This document shows, in pieces, positions 8,030 through 17,266 of a stretch of 60,204 nt of DNA. The notes beneath the pieces are model-generated. The model saw nothing but the letters and a program-made list of their open reading frames with translations, had not been told where the DNA came from and ran no database searches. Source of the stretch: Candidatus Bathyarchaeota archaeon (GTDB lineage: Archaea > Thermoproteota > Bathyarchaeia > Bathyarchaeales > SOJC01); the NCBI GenBank assembly GCA_026014805.1, contig JAOZHR010000032.1:1-60204 (forward strand). The letters are read 5' to 3'. Every line of letters begins with the position of its first letter. The stretch's first letter is position 1. The position numbers and the translations under genes are program-made.

Positions 8030-9208
8030 CTACATTTTCAAAACTTGAGTAATAACAAGAGCAATAATGTAGAAGACTATTGCTATGGGAAAAATTATCC
8101 AGATCTCAAGGAGATTGATTAATACGCCTAATATTATCGGCATCACTATGCCTATGATGCTCATAGGAATGAATTGTAGGCTGTAGGCAGTTCCTCTTGA
8201 CTTTGGTGGTATGATTTTTGCGACTAACGAAGTTGTGATCGGCATAGTCATAATATTGAAGAAACCATAAACAAGATAAAACAGTACAGTTTGGATCGTT
8301 GAAGTCGAGACGAACATGCAGAACAATGCAACAGACACCGTTGAAATAATCAACGTAAGGGATCTTTTCCAGCCAAATTTATCTCCTACGTAACCTCCTA
8401 TGATGACGCTTGCCAAACCAATTAGAGGACTTAAACCGAAAATGATGCTTGCCAAACTGGCATCTAGCCCTTTACTTTCAGTGAGATAGGTTGTTAAATA
8501 TGTTGAAATGGTTCCACCCGCGGCACTTCTAAAAAGCATCAGTAGAAGAAAAGACAAGAAAGTGACAGATAAAACATCCTTTAACGGCGTAGTCAAACCT
8601 TTCCCTTTTGTCTCACTATCCTCCACAGGAGAAGGCTCATTCATATTCACAAACAAGGCTACAACTGCAATAACAAATATTGGCACAGCCCAAATTAGGT
8701 AAACGTATCTCCATTCAAGCCAACTTAGAATAAGTCCTAATGTGATAGGCCCAAGAGCAATCCCAAGAGTACCGCTTGCGCCGTGAAAACCTAACCCTCT
8801 ACTCAAGAAATCTGAAGGTATAACATTAGTGGTTGCACTCAAAGCCGGCGGATGATAAAAGGTTGATGCCAGGGCAGTTAAGGAAAAACATAGAACAATA
8901 GCCTCCACAGTGGGAAATAACAAGACCAAAGAAGCAGCAAGCACTTGCAAAAACAAACTGAACGATATGAGCTTCGTGTGACCTAAGCGATCAGCAAGCA
9001 AGCCACTCGGAATTGAAAAAACCAGCGAGAAAACTCGAGGAATAGACACAATAATACTTGCAATGACAATAGATAGCCCATATTCACTAATTAGAATAGG
9101 TAAGAGAGCAAGGGGAAGATTTGTGTACACATGAAGCAAAGTATGAGAAGCACACAAAAAAAGCAATCTTGGTTTAAGATCCCCTCTTATCATAAACACA
9201 CCATGCAT
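8030..9208 (-). CDS. Major facilitator superfamily transporter
   Basis: A 392-residue, twelve-helix MFS permease. The loop 2-3 signature is visible as GLLADRLGHTK, and its counterpart in the second half as GYVGDKFGWKR. Substrate unknown; drug or metabolite efflux is most likely. An A/T-rich TATA-like stretch around 9228-9240 lies about 25 bases before the ATG at 9208, so the message may be leaderless; ATG 9193 is an alternative. Divergent from the flippase gene, with a CG-rich tract (9261-9272) in the shared intergenic space. Confidence 0.9.
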   Translation of the reverse strand: MHGVFMIRGDLKPRLLFLCASHTLLHVYTNLPLALLPILISEYGLSIVIASIIVSIPRVFSLVFSIPSGLLADRLGHTKLISFSLFLQVLAASLVLLFPTVEAIVLCFSLTALASTFYHPPALSATTNVIPSDFLSRGLGFHGASGTLGIALGPITLGLILSWLEWRYVYLIWAVPIFVIAVVALFVNMNEPSPVEDSETKGKGLTTPLKDVLSVTFLSFLLLMLFRSAAGGTISTYLTTYLTESKGLDASLASIIFGLSPLIGLASVIIGGYVGDKFGWKRSLTLIISTVSVALFCMFVSTSTIQTVLFYLVYGFFNIMTMPITTSLVAKIIPPKSRGTAYSLQFIPMSIIGIVMPIILGVLINLLEIWIIFPIAIVFYIIALVITQVLKM

Positions 9209-9260
9209 GAGATGTGCAGTCTAATATGATATAAAATATAAAATCTTTAACACCCAACGA

Positions 9261-9272
9261 ACGCGTGCGCAT
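9261..9272. repeat. ACGCGTGCGCAT tract between divergent genes
   Basis: Twelve alternating bases in the divergent promoter region of the MFS transporter and the flippase gene. Confidence 0.5.
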
Positions 9273-9346
9273 CCGCAACCCAAAAGCTTTCTTAAGAGTT
9301 TTCGTGACTACTAGTATGCGATCAGAATGCTTGGAGAAGAACTTTG

Positions 9347-10945
9347 ATGAGTAAAGCAATCAGGATGGCTAGGATTTCAGCCCGGGGCGGATTCAACCTT
9401 TTCTGGGGCGTAGCAGCTTCCTCAATCATCTCCGCCATAGGCGTTATACTCGTAGCAAGGCTTCTATCTCCACCTAAATACGGTATCCTTACAGTCGCCT
9501 TGTTAGCTCCAAATCTCATCTCAACGTTCAGAAGTTGGGGCGTGAACTCTGCGATGATAAAATACACCGCTCAATACAAGGCAGAACATAGAATGGCAGA
9601 GGTTAAAAGCATCTTGGCTGCAGGAGTGCTTTTTGAACTCGTTTCAGGCTTCGCTCTAACCTTCATTTCCTTCATGCTTTCCGGCTTCTTGGCAACAAAC
9701 ATTTTCCACCGCCCTGAAATAGAACCTTTAATCCGAGTAGCGTCCTTCATCATCTTTGCAGGAGCCCTCATAACAGCTGCTCAATCCGCTTTCATAGGCT
9801 ACGAAAAAATGGAGTTCAACAGCATTACGATGATATGCCGATCTGTCATCAAAACCGCTCTAATGCCTCTCCTTGTAGTCCTGGGCTTCGAAGTTTTCGG
9901 GGCAACTCTCGGATCCACAATAGCTTTCCTGATAGCTGGGTTAATCAGCATACTAATCCTCTACTTAGCCCTTTACAAGAATCTCCACAGACTAGACGAC
10001 GCCAAATTAAACATTCTAGAAACAATGAAAACCATGCTCAAATATGGGCTGCCCTTGTCAATTTCAGTCATTCTAGGCGGGTTTCTTGTACAATTCTACA
10101 GTTTCCTAATGGCTATCTACTGCACGGACCTCTTAATCGGCAACTACCAAGTTGCAGCGAACTTCGCCATTCTAATCACATTCTTTGCAACACCGATAGT
10201 CACAGTGCTGTTCCCCGCTTTCTCCAAACTAAATCCCGAAAAAGACACGGAAACACTGAGAAACGTTTTCCAGTTTTCAGTAAAATTCGCTGCTCTCCTC
10301 GTCGTGCCAGCAGCAGCAGCTGTCATAGTCCTATCGCAACCAGCTATTTCCACGCTCTTTGGAGAAGAATACACTTATGCACCACTCTATCTAACCCTAC
10401 TCGCCATCAACTACCTATACTCAGCATTCGGAAACCTAAGCCTCGGAGCCCTCATAAACGGCCAGGGAAAAACAAAATTCAATTTAAGACTGACCCTAAT
10501 CACGGCAGCCATAGGTTTTCCACTGAGCCTACTCTTAATCCCAAGATTCGGAATCATAGGTCTAATTGCAACCGCCCTTACCGCTGGAATTCCAAGCCTA
10601 ATCATAGGACTCTGGTACATAAAAAAACACTTTAAAGCCACAATCGACTGGGCCTCGTCATCCAAAATACTGTCAGCATCTGCACTTGCAGCCACAATCA
10701 CTTACATAATAATATCTCAACTGAGCCTAGCCAGCTGGATAAGACTAATCATCGGAGCGACAGCTTTCCTAATTGCCTACACAACAACGGCTCTACTAAT
10801 AGGAGCAGTTAACAAAGCTGACATACAAAACCTGAAAGAAATGCTAAATGAGTTAGGACCGATTTCTCACATGTTAAAGCCTTTACTAGATATAATCGAA
10901 AAACTTGCACCTCACAATGAAAGACACAACAATCACATAACATAA
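9347..10945 (+). CDS. Polysaccharide/lipid-linked oligosaccharide flippase (MATE-MOP superfamily)
   Basis: About 532 residues with twelve to fourteen predicted helices and the N-terminal ARGGFNLFWGVAASSIIS start typical of Wzx/MurJ-like flippases. Such proteins move lipid-linked sugars across the membrane for surface glycan or S-layer glycosylation. ATG 9347 or TTG 9344 can start translation; GGAG at 9332-9335 fits either. Codon use is C-rich on the coding strand compared with neighbours, giving a polypyrimidine-rich 3' flank. No glycosyltransferases adjoin it, though two glycan loci occur elsewhere in the window. Confidence 0.9.
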   Translation: MSKAIRMARISARGGFNLFWGVAASSIISAIGVILVARLLSPPKYGILTVALLAPNLISTFRSWGVNSAMIKYTAQYKAEHRMAEVKSILAAGVLFELVSGFALTFISFMLSGFLATNIFHRPEIEPLIRVASFIIFAGALITAAQSAFIGYEKMEFNSITMICRSVIKTALMPLLVVLGFEVFGATLGSTIAFLIAGLISILILYLALYKNLHRLDDAKLNILETMKTMLKYGLPLSISVILGGFLVQFYSFLMAIYCTDLLIGNYQVAANFAILITFFATPIVTVLFPAFSKLNPEKDTETLRNVFQFSVKFAALLVVPAAAAVIVLSQPAISTLFGEEYTYAPLYLTLLAINYLYSAFGNLSLGALINGQGKTKFNLRLTLITAAIGFPLSLLLIPRFGIIGLIATALTAGIPSLIIGLWYIKKHFKATIDWASSSKILSASALAATITYIIISQLSLASWIRLIIGATAFLIAYTTTALLIGAVNKADIQNLKEMLNELGPISHMLKPLLDIIEKLAPHNERHNNHIT

Positions 10946-11201
10946 AACCTCTCCTAAAAAACCCAATGCTTCAACCCCCTCACAACGCTTAAGCCTCCTC
11001 CTAAACTCACCCTCCCTTCCGCTTAATAGCATCTACTACACCCAAACGAACATAATCCCCATCTCAACACCCAACAACTCCGACCCCCCTCGGGATAGTG
11101 ACCTTCCAGCCATGAGGGTTTAAACTAGGATTTGAGGCTATTTCCATCACCTTTTGATGAGAAGAAGCGTTTTTCTTGGGTTTTTAGAGTTTATCGCACA
11201 C

Positions 11202-12107
11202 TCATTTTCGATAAAGAATGAAAACTCCTAACAACATGGCTAGCCCAGCCAGTAACTGAATAAGAGTAAAGGCTTCTCTAAGAAAGGCGAAAGCAAAAAT
11301 TGCACCAAAGAGAGAGGACGTAGAAAAAATGACTCCTGTTCGCATAGCACCAATTTCTCTTAATGCAAAAAGAAATAACAAAATAGAGAAGGCGATGCTG
11401 AAGGCTCCTACCGACAATATGTATGGTATTGAAGTTACGGGAATAATAAAACTAACTCTAAGAAGAAGAGACATAACTAGCAGAACAGCACCACCGATGG
11501 AGCATTTCAATCCAGTTACCATCACGATATCTCGCTTCTTGCTCAGAAATTTGCTCAGGTTATTATCCATACCCCAAAACAAACAAGCACCTATTATCAG
11601 TAAACTACCAACAACTTCTTTGGTTAGAGTAAGCCTATCAAATTCACCATTTGTTGTAATAAACACAACTCCGAGAAGCAAGAGAAAAATACCAAAATAG
11701 TCCTTTCTCGCTCCCCGCTCTTGCAGAAAAGCAAAAGCAATCAGAACAGTGAACAATGATTCTGTGCTAAGGAGCAATGCAGCATTAATCGCCGTAATTT
11801 CGCTAAGGCCATGCAAAAGCATTAATGGTGCAATGATTGAGCCACAAAGAATAACAAGGGCAAGAATTCTGTAATCTTTTTTTGATATGCTAGTTTCAGT
11901 TTCCGTGGGGGTTTCAAATAGAGCGAGAACCTTCCTGTGAAGTGGAGAAAGGTGAACTATGAATAGGAAAATGCCACCGACAAAATAAATCATCCCAGCA
12001 ACGATCAAAGGATTAACAGCTTCTAAAGTAATTTTGTTCAGAGTTGAACTTGCTCCAAACAAAATCGCTGACACAATAGCGCCTACATATCCCCAATGGT
12101 GAGTCAA
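11202..12107 (-). CDS. EamA/DMT superfamily transporter
   Basis: A 301-residue, ten-helix protein made of two EamA repeats. The first begins AILFGASSTLNKITLE and the second GACLFWGMDNNLSKFLSK, the usual location of the family's repeat motifs. Probable metabolite or amino-acid exporter in the cytoplasmic membrane. It is transcribed away from the ChrB-like gene. The 256 bases between it and the flippase hold no feature I can support beyond C-rich sequence. Confidence 0.9.
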   Translation of the reverse strand: MTHHWGYVGAIVSAILFGASSTLNKITLEAVNPLIVAGMIYFVGGIFLFIVHLSPLHRKVLALFETPTETETSISKKDYRILALVILCGSIIAPLMLLHGLSEITAINAALLLSTESLFTVLIAFAFLQERGARKDYFGIFLLLLGVVFITTNGEFDRLTLTKEVVGSLLIIGACLFWGMDNNLSKFLSKKRDIVMVTGLKCSIGGAVLLVMSLLLRVSFIIPVTSIPYILSVGAFSIAFSILLFLFALREIGAMRTGVIFSTSSLFGAIFAFAFLREAFTLIQLLAGLAMLLGVFILYRK

Positions 12108-12264
12108 GTAACATCCCTCTTATTATGTAGGTTAGGTTCAGCTAATGCTTTTCTACATTTCTTTGGGAGATGAGCGCTCTGGCGTGGATGTTTTCTAATC
12201 CTAAGGAGATTCTGGAAAAATAGACTTTAATAATAGCTACAGCTATCTTGGAGAGGCGAACTTT

Positions 12265-12768
12265 GTGAAGTGGGTAACTCGCGAATTTGTTCATGTGGAC
12301 AGAACAGCATGTCCATGGCTTATCAAAAAGTTCATAGACCCACAAGCAGAATTCATCTTTGTGCCTACAGAGAAAATAGAAGAGATAGTAAAAAACCAAG
12401 GGGCAACACCTTTTGACGCATCAGGAGTGAAGCTTGGACATAGAGAAGGCAAATGCAGCTTCGAAACCATAATAGATGAGTACAAGCTTGAAGACCCGGT
12501 GCTCCATGAACTCGCAAAAACCGTCCATTCTGCAGATACCCGTGACACTGATCTAGCGCCTGAAGGAATAGGATTAAGTGCAATAATGACTGGCGCGAGA
12601 TTTAATGTGAAAGACGATTTTGAAGCGATTGAGAAAGCTGCTTATGTTTATGACGCGCTCTACAGCTATTGCAAATTCAAGCTACTTCGCCGAAAATACA
12701 AAGATGAATTAGAGAAAATGAACAGGAAACAGCAAAGGGAATTCCTAACAGAGAAAATGCGAGAATGA
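12265..12768 (+). CDS. ChrB C-terminal-domain (chromate resistance) family protein
   Basis: 167 residues matching the domain found at the C-terminus of chromate-resistance protein ChrB. Visible signatures are WVTREFVHVDRTACPWLIKK, FDASGVKLGHREGKCSFE, and the HSADTRDTDLAPEG region, with conserved His, Cys and Asp residues. Start is GTG 12265. In bacteria ChrB regulates or assists ChrA efflux, but no ChrA lies nearby and this stand-alone form is common in archaea. Its actual role may be unrelated to chromate. Confidence 0.85.
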   Translation: MKWVTREFVHVDRTACPWLIKKFIDPQAEFIFVPTEKIEEIVKNQGATPFDASGVKLGHREGKCSFETIIDEYKLEDPVLHELAKTVHSADTRDTDLAPEGIGLSAIMTGARFNVKDDFEAIEKAAYVYDALYSYCKFKLLRRKYKDELEKMNRKQQREFLTEKMRE

Positions 12769-12918
12769 ACAATAAACATGCACTCTGATTTTGCAGAATT
12801 CTAGTGTGTACGATTACATCTGATCTACAAAGCTTCGACCAGTGTAACAAGGATGAAAGCATGATAGAAATTCGTAGCTTCGACGGGATTGCCTATATTG
12901 AACTCCTTCTGTATGCGT

Positions 12919-13203
12919 TTATGATTGAACCTTTGGTGGTATTAGATATATTCGAAGTTGCCCTTTTGTAACCTTCAAATTTATTGTCTGATCCACCCCA
13001 CTTATGGCTGAAACAGCGAGCAAGTTTCGTATCCCGCTTTTTCTCACGCCCAAAACTATTTCAGCCGTTTCTTTAGTCAGTTCGACCTCAAGGTGAGTAA
13101 TCTTCCATTGATCGAGGTCGAATATGAGCTCCTTAACCTTGCCCACATCCAGATCTTCGCAGACGATTTTCTTTCCGAGAATTTCTTCACCTTTCATATC
13201 CAT
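12919..13203 (-). CDS. PRC-barrel domain protein
   Basis: A small protein (about 94 residues) with a PRC-barrel pattern: GEEILGKKIVCEDLDVGKVKELIFD, then a second half with a VGVRKSGIRNLLAVSAIS-like strand pair. In archaea such proteins bind RNA, ribosomal factors or cell-division machinery. Possible starts are GTG 13212, ATG 13203 and ATG 13197; a TATA-like TTATAATTTT about 25 bases upstream suggests a leaderless message, and I choose 13203. Exact role unknown. Confidence 0.7.
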   Translation of the reverse strand: MDMKGEEILGKKIVCEDLDVGKVKELIFDLDQWKITHLEVELTKETAEIVLGVRKSGIRNLLAVSAISGVDQTINLKVTKGQLRIYLIPPKVQS

Positions 13204-13345
13204 GTAAATCACGCAGTAGCTTTTGAGTCAAAATTATAAAAGATTTCTGGTTGGTCGCGCTGAAGATTTGAATCTGACTAAGCAAGATACTTAAGGGAAC
13301 TTTGAGCAGCCAGAGACGTGCCGAGCAAAGAACGGGCAAACTCTG

Positions 13346-13358
13346 ATGCGTGTGCATG
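13346..13358. repeat. ATGCGTGTGCATG tract
   Basis: Thirteen alternating bases just beyond the stop codon of the double-SIS gene. Confidence 0.45.
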
Positions 13359-13364
13359 GCTAAT

Positions 13365-14444
13365 CTATTGTGTAACTGAGTGATACCAACTGATCAGGTA
13401 TTCTGGTAATTTCAACCCTTTTCTATTCAACGTTTCTATTAACCTAACTGGCAACGGGCTTAAAACGTATGCTACTCTCATATAGAACCTTCGAGGCTGA
13501 CCTGGCTTAACCTTTTCTTCTAGAGTTATTTTGAAATCCGACTTTTTAGCTAATGTTGATGTTTCTTTACCAGTAATTGACATTACAATTCCGTTCAACT
13601 TTTTGAAAATTTCAAGCCAACTGATAACCGGTTTAGTCTCCCCAGAAAATGACACCAAGATCTCTAGATCTCCCGCTCTAGGATGTGGAGTGTTCACCCC
13701 TCTAGCTATGTAGACATTGTCTCCTAAGAAACCTTTGATGTGAAATAGTCTAACAGCTGCCATTTTGACAATTTCGTTTGCTGTGCCTTTTCCACCCAAA
13801 AATACGTTTGTTCGTCTTTCAAGAAGATCAACAAGATGCGCATAGGTCTCCGAATCTACATTAGAGTCAATTATCTGCCCAAGTTGTTCAAATTCTTGCT
13901 CGCAGAGTCGAAACACGTCATTTACATGTAAGTTTCTGACGATCGCTTCAGTCATCACCGATAGAAGAAGCAAACTGCCTAACTCAAACACGTCACCCAT
14001 GATGCCTCTTTCGCTGTATTCAAAAGAAGGCTTCGCTCTTCCCCGACCTTTTAGCTCAAGCACATGTCCGTGTTCGCGAACTATCTTTGCCAAAGGAGAG
14101 TTTATGTTCGATGTTACGAGTCCCATGGAAAATTTAGATGTCCTTTTATCTTCAATATACCTCGCCAAGTCTTGTGCCATTGCCAGAGGATCTCCTGAGA
14201 AGCCACTTCCAGAGCTAATCAATAGCAAGGTTTTTTTGTGTCGTCTTTCAAACTCAGTTGCCGCGTCATACATATTTTTTCCTGGAAAACCTGGATCGTC
14301 AGGAGTGACAACAACTTTGTTTCTCCACCCAATTTGGCTCATTGCGATCTGACTCATCGCTGCATTCAATGAATGAAGTGATCTACCCGACCCACCGCAG
14401 ACTACGCAGTTTGCCGATTTCAGATCTTCATATAAGGGGAGCAA
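13365..14444 (-). CDS. Tandem SIS-domain sugar isomerase-like protein
   Basis: At least 359 residues with two SIS (phosphosugar isomerase/binding) domains. The first carries VVCGGSGRSLHSLN near the start and LLISSGSGFSGDPLAMAQ; the second carries NVFLGGKGTANEIVKMAA and LVSFSGETKPVISWLE. The second half resembles 6-phospho-3-hexuloisomerase-type proteins. The annotated start is TTG 14444, but the same frame stays open and protein-like further upstream (GYVNRIRSNVLALKRNK), so the true N-terminus may be longer and use a rarer start. Likely cytosolic sugar-phosphate enzyme or regulator; substrate unknown. Confidence 0.8.
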   Translation of the reverse strand: MLPLYEDLKSANCVVCGGSGRSLHSLNAAMSQIAMSQIGWRNKVVVTPDDPGFPGKNMYDAATEFERRHKKTLLLISSGSGFSGDPLAMAQDLARYIEDKRTSKFSMGLVTSNINSPLAKIVREHGHVLELKGRGRAKPSFEYSERGIMGDVFELGSLLLLSVMTEAIVRNLHVNDVFRLCEQEFEQLGQIIDSNVDSETYAHLVDLLERRTNVFLGGKGTANEIVKMAAVRLFHIKGFLGDNVYIARGVNTPHPRAGDLEILVSFSGETKPVISWLEIFKKLNGIVMSITGKETSTLAKKSDFKITLEEKVKPGQPRRFYMRVAYVLSPLPVRLIETLNRKGLKLPEYLISWYHSVTQ

Positions 14445-14644
14445 TTTGTTTCTCTTTAAAGCGAGAACGTTGCTCCTGATTCTGTTGACGTATCCTATAC
14501 TGCTTACTTTACTTCTAATTTCACTCCCCCCATGCTAGAGAAGGAGATAAAGGAATTTAAATCCTTAGACTGGTATCTGCATAGACCGACAAGGTTTTAT
14601 CTATCAATGGAATTCTGCAAAGTGAGGTTTAAGGAGAAGTTGCC

Positions 14645-14914
14645 TTGACTTTTGCTGTCTTATGTGATTTTGATGGTACTATTGTTGATATTGATACAGG
14701 TGTTTACATATTGGAAAAATTCGCTGGAGAAGATTGGAGAATATATGATAAGCAGTTTGAGAAAGGAGAGATGACGCTTGAAGAATGTCTTCAGAATCAG
14801 TTCTCAACCGTTGCTGTTCCAGAAACGCGGATATTAGATGAAATTCAACTGGTTACAAATGTTAGAATAGATTTTGCAGAGCTAGTCGAATATTGCAAAG
14901 CAAGTTGCCACTAG
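14645..14914 (+). pseudogene. HAD-family phosphatase, N-terminal part (frameshifted)
   Basis: Starts at TTG 14645 behind AAGGAGAAG. It has HAD motif I, LCDFDGTIVDIDTG, followed by a cap segment rich in helices (KQFEKGEMTLEECLQNQF) as in MtnX/phosphoserine-phosphatase-like enzymes. The frame is lost around 14895-14912, where the natural continuation moves to another frame. A single-base indel joins it to the piece at 14893-15294. It may be a true pseudogene, a programmed shift or a sequence error. Confidence 0.75.
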
Positions 14915-15294
14915 TCATAGTCAGCGCTGGCTTGGACTTTGTTATTAAACAATTCTTGGAACTAGAAGGCTGGAATGGCTTCATAAAGGTTTATGCTCCG
15001 AAGACAAAGTGCACAGCTGATGGAATCAAACTTACATTCCCCCAATTGTTCCACAACACATCTGTCAACTTCAAGGATGATCTAGTAGCACATTACAAAG
15101 AACAAGACAAAAAAGTGGTCTACGTAGGTGATGGAATTGCAGATTACGATGCGGCTAGAAAAGCCGATTTCCCGTTCGCAATTAAGGATTCCAAGTTAGC
15201 CAGAGTATTGAAGAAAAATAGGATCCCACACACAGAAATAAACGAGTTCAAGAAAGTTGTGGAAACTATTGTATGCGCATCAAAGAAAAGATAG
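14893..15294 (+). pseudogene. HAD-family phosphatase, C-terminal part
   Basis: Carries the remaining HAD motifs: motif II in LVIVSAGLDFVIKQFLE, a catalytic lysine region, and motifs III/IV in VVYVGDGIADYDAARKAD. It overlaps the N-terminal piece by about 20 bases in a different frame, and the two together give a normal phosphatase of about 215 residues. An internal start would give a protein lacking the nucleophile DxD motif, so on its own it should be inactive as a phosphatase. Confidence 0.75.
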
Positions 15295-15340
15295 AGCCGG
15301 ATCTAAACCTTTCATGAAGCACATGTATCCTTTAACGAAT

Positions 15341-15502
15341 CGCGTGCATGTGTTAAATTTCGATAGGCTTGTAGACCTTGCTTTGAAGTTGCTATCCTGC
15401 CAAACCGTAAAGGCGAAGGCGGTCTGGTAAAACGCTCGCGTAGAGATTGAAGTGAACAGAGATGTAGAAGAGAAACTCGTGCACACAGACAAGCTTAAAT
15501 AG
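15341..15502 (+). pseudogene. Possible decayed gene fragment beginning at an alternating tract
   Basis: From the tract at 15341-15353 onward one frame reads as protein (VLNFDRLVDLALKLLSCQTV, then an in-frame TAA, then EIEVNRDVEEKLVHTDKLK) up to TAG 15502. No family recognised. The stop and the abrupt beginning suggest a remnant. This is a weak call. Confidence 0.25.
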
Positions 15503-15591
15503 ACAATGTGTCAACTGATTGGACAGGCGAGGATTAGAATTCCATGAGAATGCTAGTTTTTCGTTGACTATTGCGTGGAGGTGTAATTTGA

Positions 15592-15747
15592 TTGTCGTAT
15601 AGAGAAAATCGAGAAATGCACAAGGCCGTATGCGCCGATTGTGGTCAAGAATGTGAGGTTCCCTTCAAACCTGACGGAAGCAGACCCGTATATTGCCGAG
15701 AATGCTATTCCAAACGAAGACCCCCGAGAAGATCGAGAAGATATTAA
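15592..15747 (+). CDS. CxxC-x(n)-CxxC zinc-ribbon protein, 51 residues
   Basis: Start TTG 15592 (MSYRENREMHKAV) with GGAGGTG at 15578-15584 as ribosome-binding site; an ATG at 15616 is an internal alternative. The core is CADCGQECEVPFKPDG followed by YCRECYSKRRPPRRSRRY. This pattern belongs to a widespread family of tiny CxxC proteins with a basic Arg tail, thought to bind nucleic acid. It is followed by a strong T-run terminator and then by the YHS mini-protein. Confidence 0.8.
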   Translation: MSYRENREMHKAVCADCGQECEVPFKPDGSRPVYCRECYSKRRPPRRSRRY

Positions 15748-15784
15748 GCTTATTAGCTAACATTTTCGGTCCATTTTACGCACC

Positions 15785-15809
15785 TTTTTTATTTTTTTAT
15801 TTTTTTTAT
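15785..15809 (+). terminator. T-rich transcription terminator
   Basis: Three consecutive T-runs interrupted by single A residues, beginning 38 bases after the stop of the CxxC gene. Archaeal RNA polymerase terminates at T-tracts on the non-template strand, so this is a convincing intrinsic terminator. Confidence 0.65.
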
Positions 15810-15843
15810 CAACAGCAATAATAAGCAGAACGCACACTCTTCT

Positions 15844-16002
15844 ATGAGATTGAGAATAATGCCTAGAGATCCAGTTTGTGGCGCCGTTCTGGACGAGAAG
15901 ACAGCCAAGTTCAAGATCACATACGATGGCGAGACCTATCATTTTTGCAGCATAACCTGCAAGAAGAGATTCAAAAGGCGCCCAGTGAAGTTCATGAGGT
16001 AG
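15844..16002 (+). CDS. YHS-domain mini-protein
   Basis: 52 residues from ATG 15844, or 47 from ATG 15859. The YHS fold is recognisable by RDPVCGAVLDEKTAKFKITY, then GETYHFCSITCKKRFKR. The conserved Cys and the Tyr-His-Phe-Cys triad normally bind metal ions. Such stand-alone YHS proteins are linked to copper or heavy-metal handling. It sits between the T-run terminator and the OB-fold protein gene. Confidence 0.75.
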   Translation: MRLRIMPRDPVCGAVLDEKTAKFKITYDGETYHFCSITCKKRFKRRPVKFMR

Positions 16003-16124
16003 ACTGACCTGCAGAACAGCTAGATATCTTCCAGAAAGGGCAGAATATTACCTGGAGAAAAAAGAAAACATGTCAAAAATGGCTTCGGTAATGGAAGCAG
16101 TATTAACAAAAAGGTAGGAAAACA

Positions 16125-16745
16125 ATGCGAAACAAAGTGTCACCTTATGAATACCTCGCGTTTCTTTCTTTGAAATATGAAGTTGACGCTGACACGTTTT
16201 TCCAAGCGTTGGTTTCAGCTGGCAAAAACCGCATATCCACATGCGGGGGCCTCTCGATCGAATGTCGATGCAAGCAAAAAGAAAGTGCTGTCTTTATGAT
16301 AACAAAAGGGTCAAAAGTTGTAGCCCAGTTCCCGATGTCAACAGAATTTCTATTGATGCGAGGTAATCCAATCAAAGACGCTAGAGAAACTGGTGTGTTT
16401 CGTAGACATCTCATAAAAAAGGATAGAGGATCGCAATTACTACAGATCAGAGAGTTACGAGTCGGAATGAAACGCGTTAGTTTGAAAGCTGAGGTTGTTG
16501 AAATCGCAGAACCTACGTTTGTCGTTACAAGGTTTGGAAACTGCGCTAGCGTGGCTAATGCATTAATATCGGACGAAACTGGAAAAATCAAGTTGTGCTT
16601 ATGGAACGAGCAAATAAACTCTATATCTGTAGGAGATACCGTTCAAGTTGAGAATGCAAGAATATCCGCATTCAGAGGAGAGAAACAGTTAAGACTTGGA
16701 AAAAATGGTGACCTTCATATCTGTCGAAAAGTGATTGACAACTAG
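16125..16745 (+). CDS. OB-fold nucleic-acid-binding protein (RPA/SSB-like), copy 1
   Basis: 206 residues. Residues 1-70 form a small helical plus beta domain beginning YEYLAFLSLKYEVDADTFFQALVSAGK. The C-terminal 90 residues are an OB fold: LRVGMKRVSLKAEVVEIAEP, IKLCLWNEQINSISVGDTVQVENA, FRGEKQLRLGKNG. The LWNE/GD/NA pattern is characteristic of RPA-type single-strand DNA-binding domains. A clear paralogue (25420-26133) is encoded in the aIF1A operon. This copy stands alone. Binding single-stranded DNA or RNA is the likely role. Confidence 0.8.
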   Translation: MRNKVSPYEYLAFLSLKYEVDADTFFQALVSAGKNRISTCGGLSIECRCKQKESAVFMITKGSKVVAQFPMSTEFLLMRGNPIKDARETGVFRRHLIKKDRGSQLLQIRELRVGMKRVSLKAEVVEIAEPTFVVTRFGNCASVANALISDETGKIKLCLWNEQINSISVGDTVQVENARISAFRGEKQLRLGKNGDLHICRKVIDN

Positions 16746-16958
16746 AAGGACATTAGAGTATGGCTAGACCGAGATAATCATGCCAGACTCGTGCGCGATT
16801 CGGGTTTTGTCGGGGCTTTCTGCGACCGCAACGAAGATAGAAAAAGAGTGGAACTGGCGAGATATCTACACTCTATGTCGGGTTCAATTCCCATCCTCAG
16901 CTTCCACGCATACATCCACATAAGTTTTCTCCGCACGCGCATGGAAGTATAAGTAGCC
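16746..16958. other. Non-coding stretch with short inverted repeat
   Basis: No gene found. A six-base stem (AGAGTG ... CACTCT) encloses about 20 bases near 16843-16874. A following TTCAATT-containing segment mimics a tRNA T-loop but lacks a matching stem. Two CG-rich alternating tracts lie at 16790-16797 and 16932-16943. Confidence 0.3.
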
Positions 16959-17039
16959 TCAACGTTTCTCTTTGCGCTTTTTCCTTTTCTCTTTTCTTTC
17001 CCTCTTGGTCATTGGCTTTTTCTTAGAGCTTTTTCCCAT
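16959..17039 (-). CDS. Tiny lysine/arginine-rich peptide, 26 residues
   Basis: Reading frame from ATG 17039 (MGKSSKKKPMTKRERKEKRK, then a short basic end). Almost every residue is basic or acidic. Such peptides occur in archaea as possible nucleic-acid-binding factors, but purine-rich DNA can produce this by chance. No ribosome-binding site stands out. Weak call. Confidence 0.25.
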   Translation of the reverse strand: MGKSSKKKPMTKRERKEKRKKRKEKR

Positions 17040-17266
17040 ACCCAATCAATTCACACCATATTGAGGTTATGGCAAAGCAACATTAAACTTACGGTCAATA
17101 CGCGCGTGCAAGAGGAGACAAAGTAAGACTAGCGCTTTTCGTCTTTGCAACCACCGAATTTTTCTTCTTGAGAAACACGATAGGATGCTTTTCTGCATCA
17201 GCAATCCTAAATTCTACATTATTATGAAAACAAAGTCTATAAGACATTATAACAGTTTCTAGTCAT

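Noticed and set aside
16805-16915. tRNA-like segment with a GGTTCAATTCC sequence
   Set aside because: The T-stem pairs at only three positions and no acceptor stem can be drawn.
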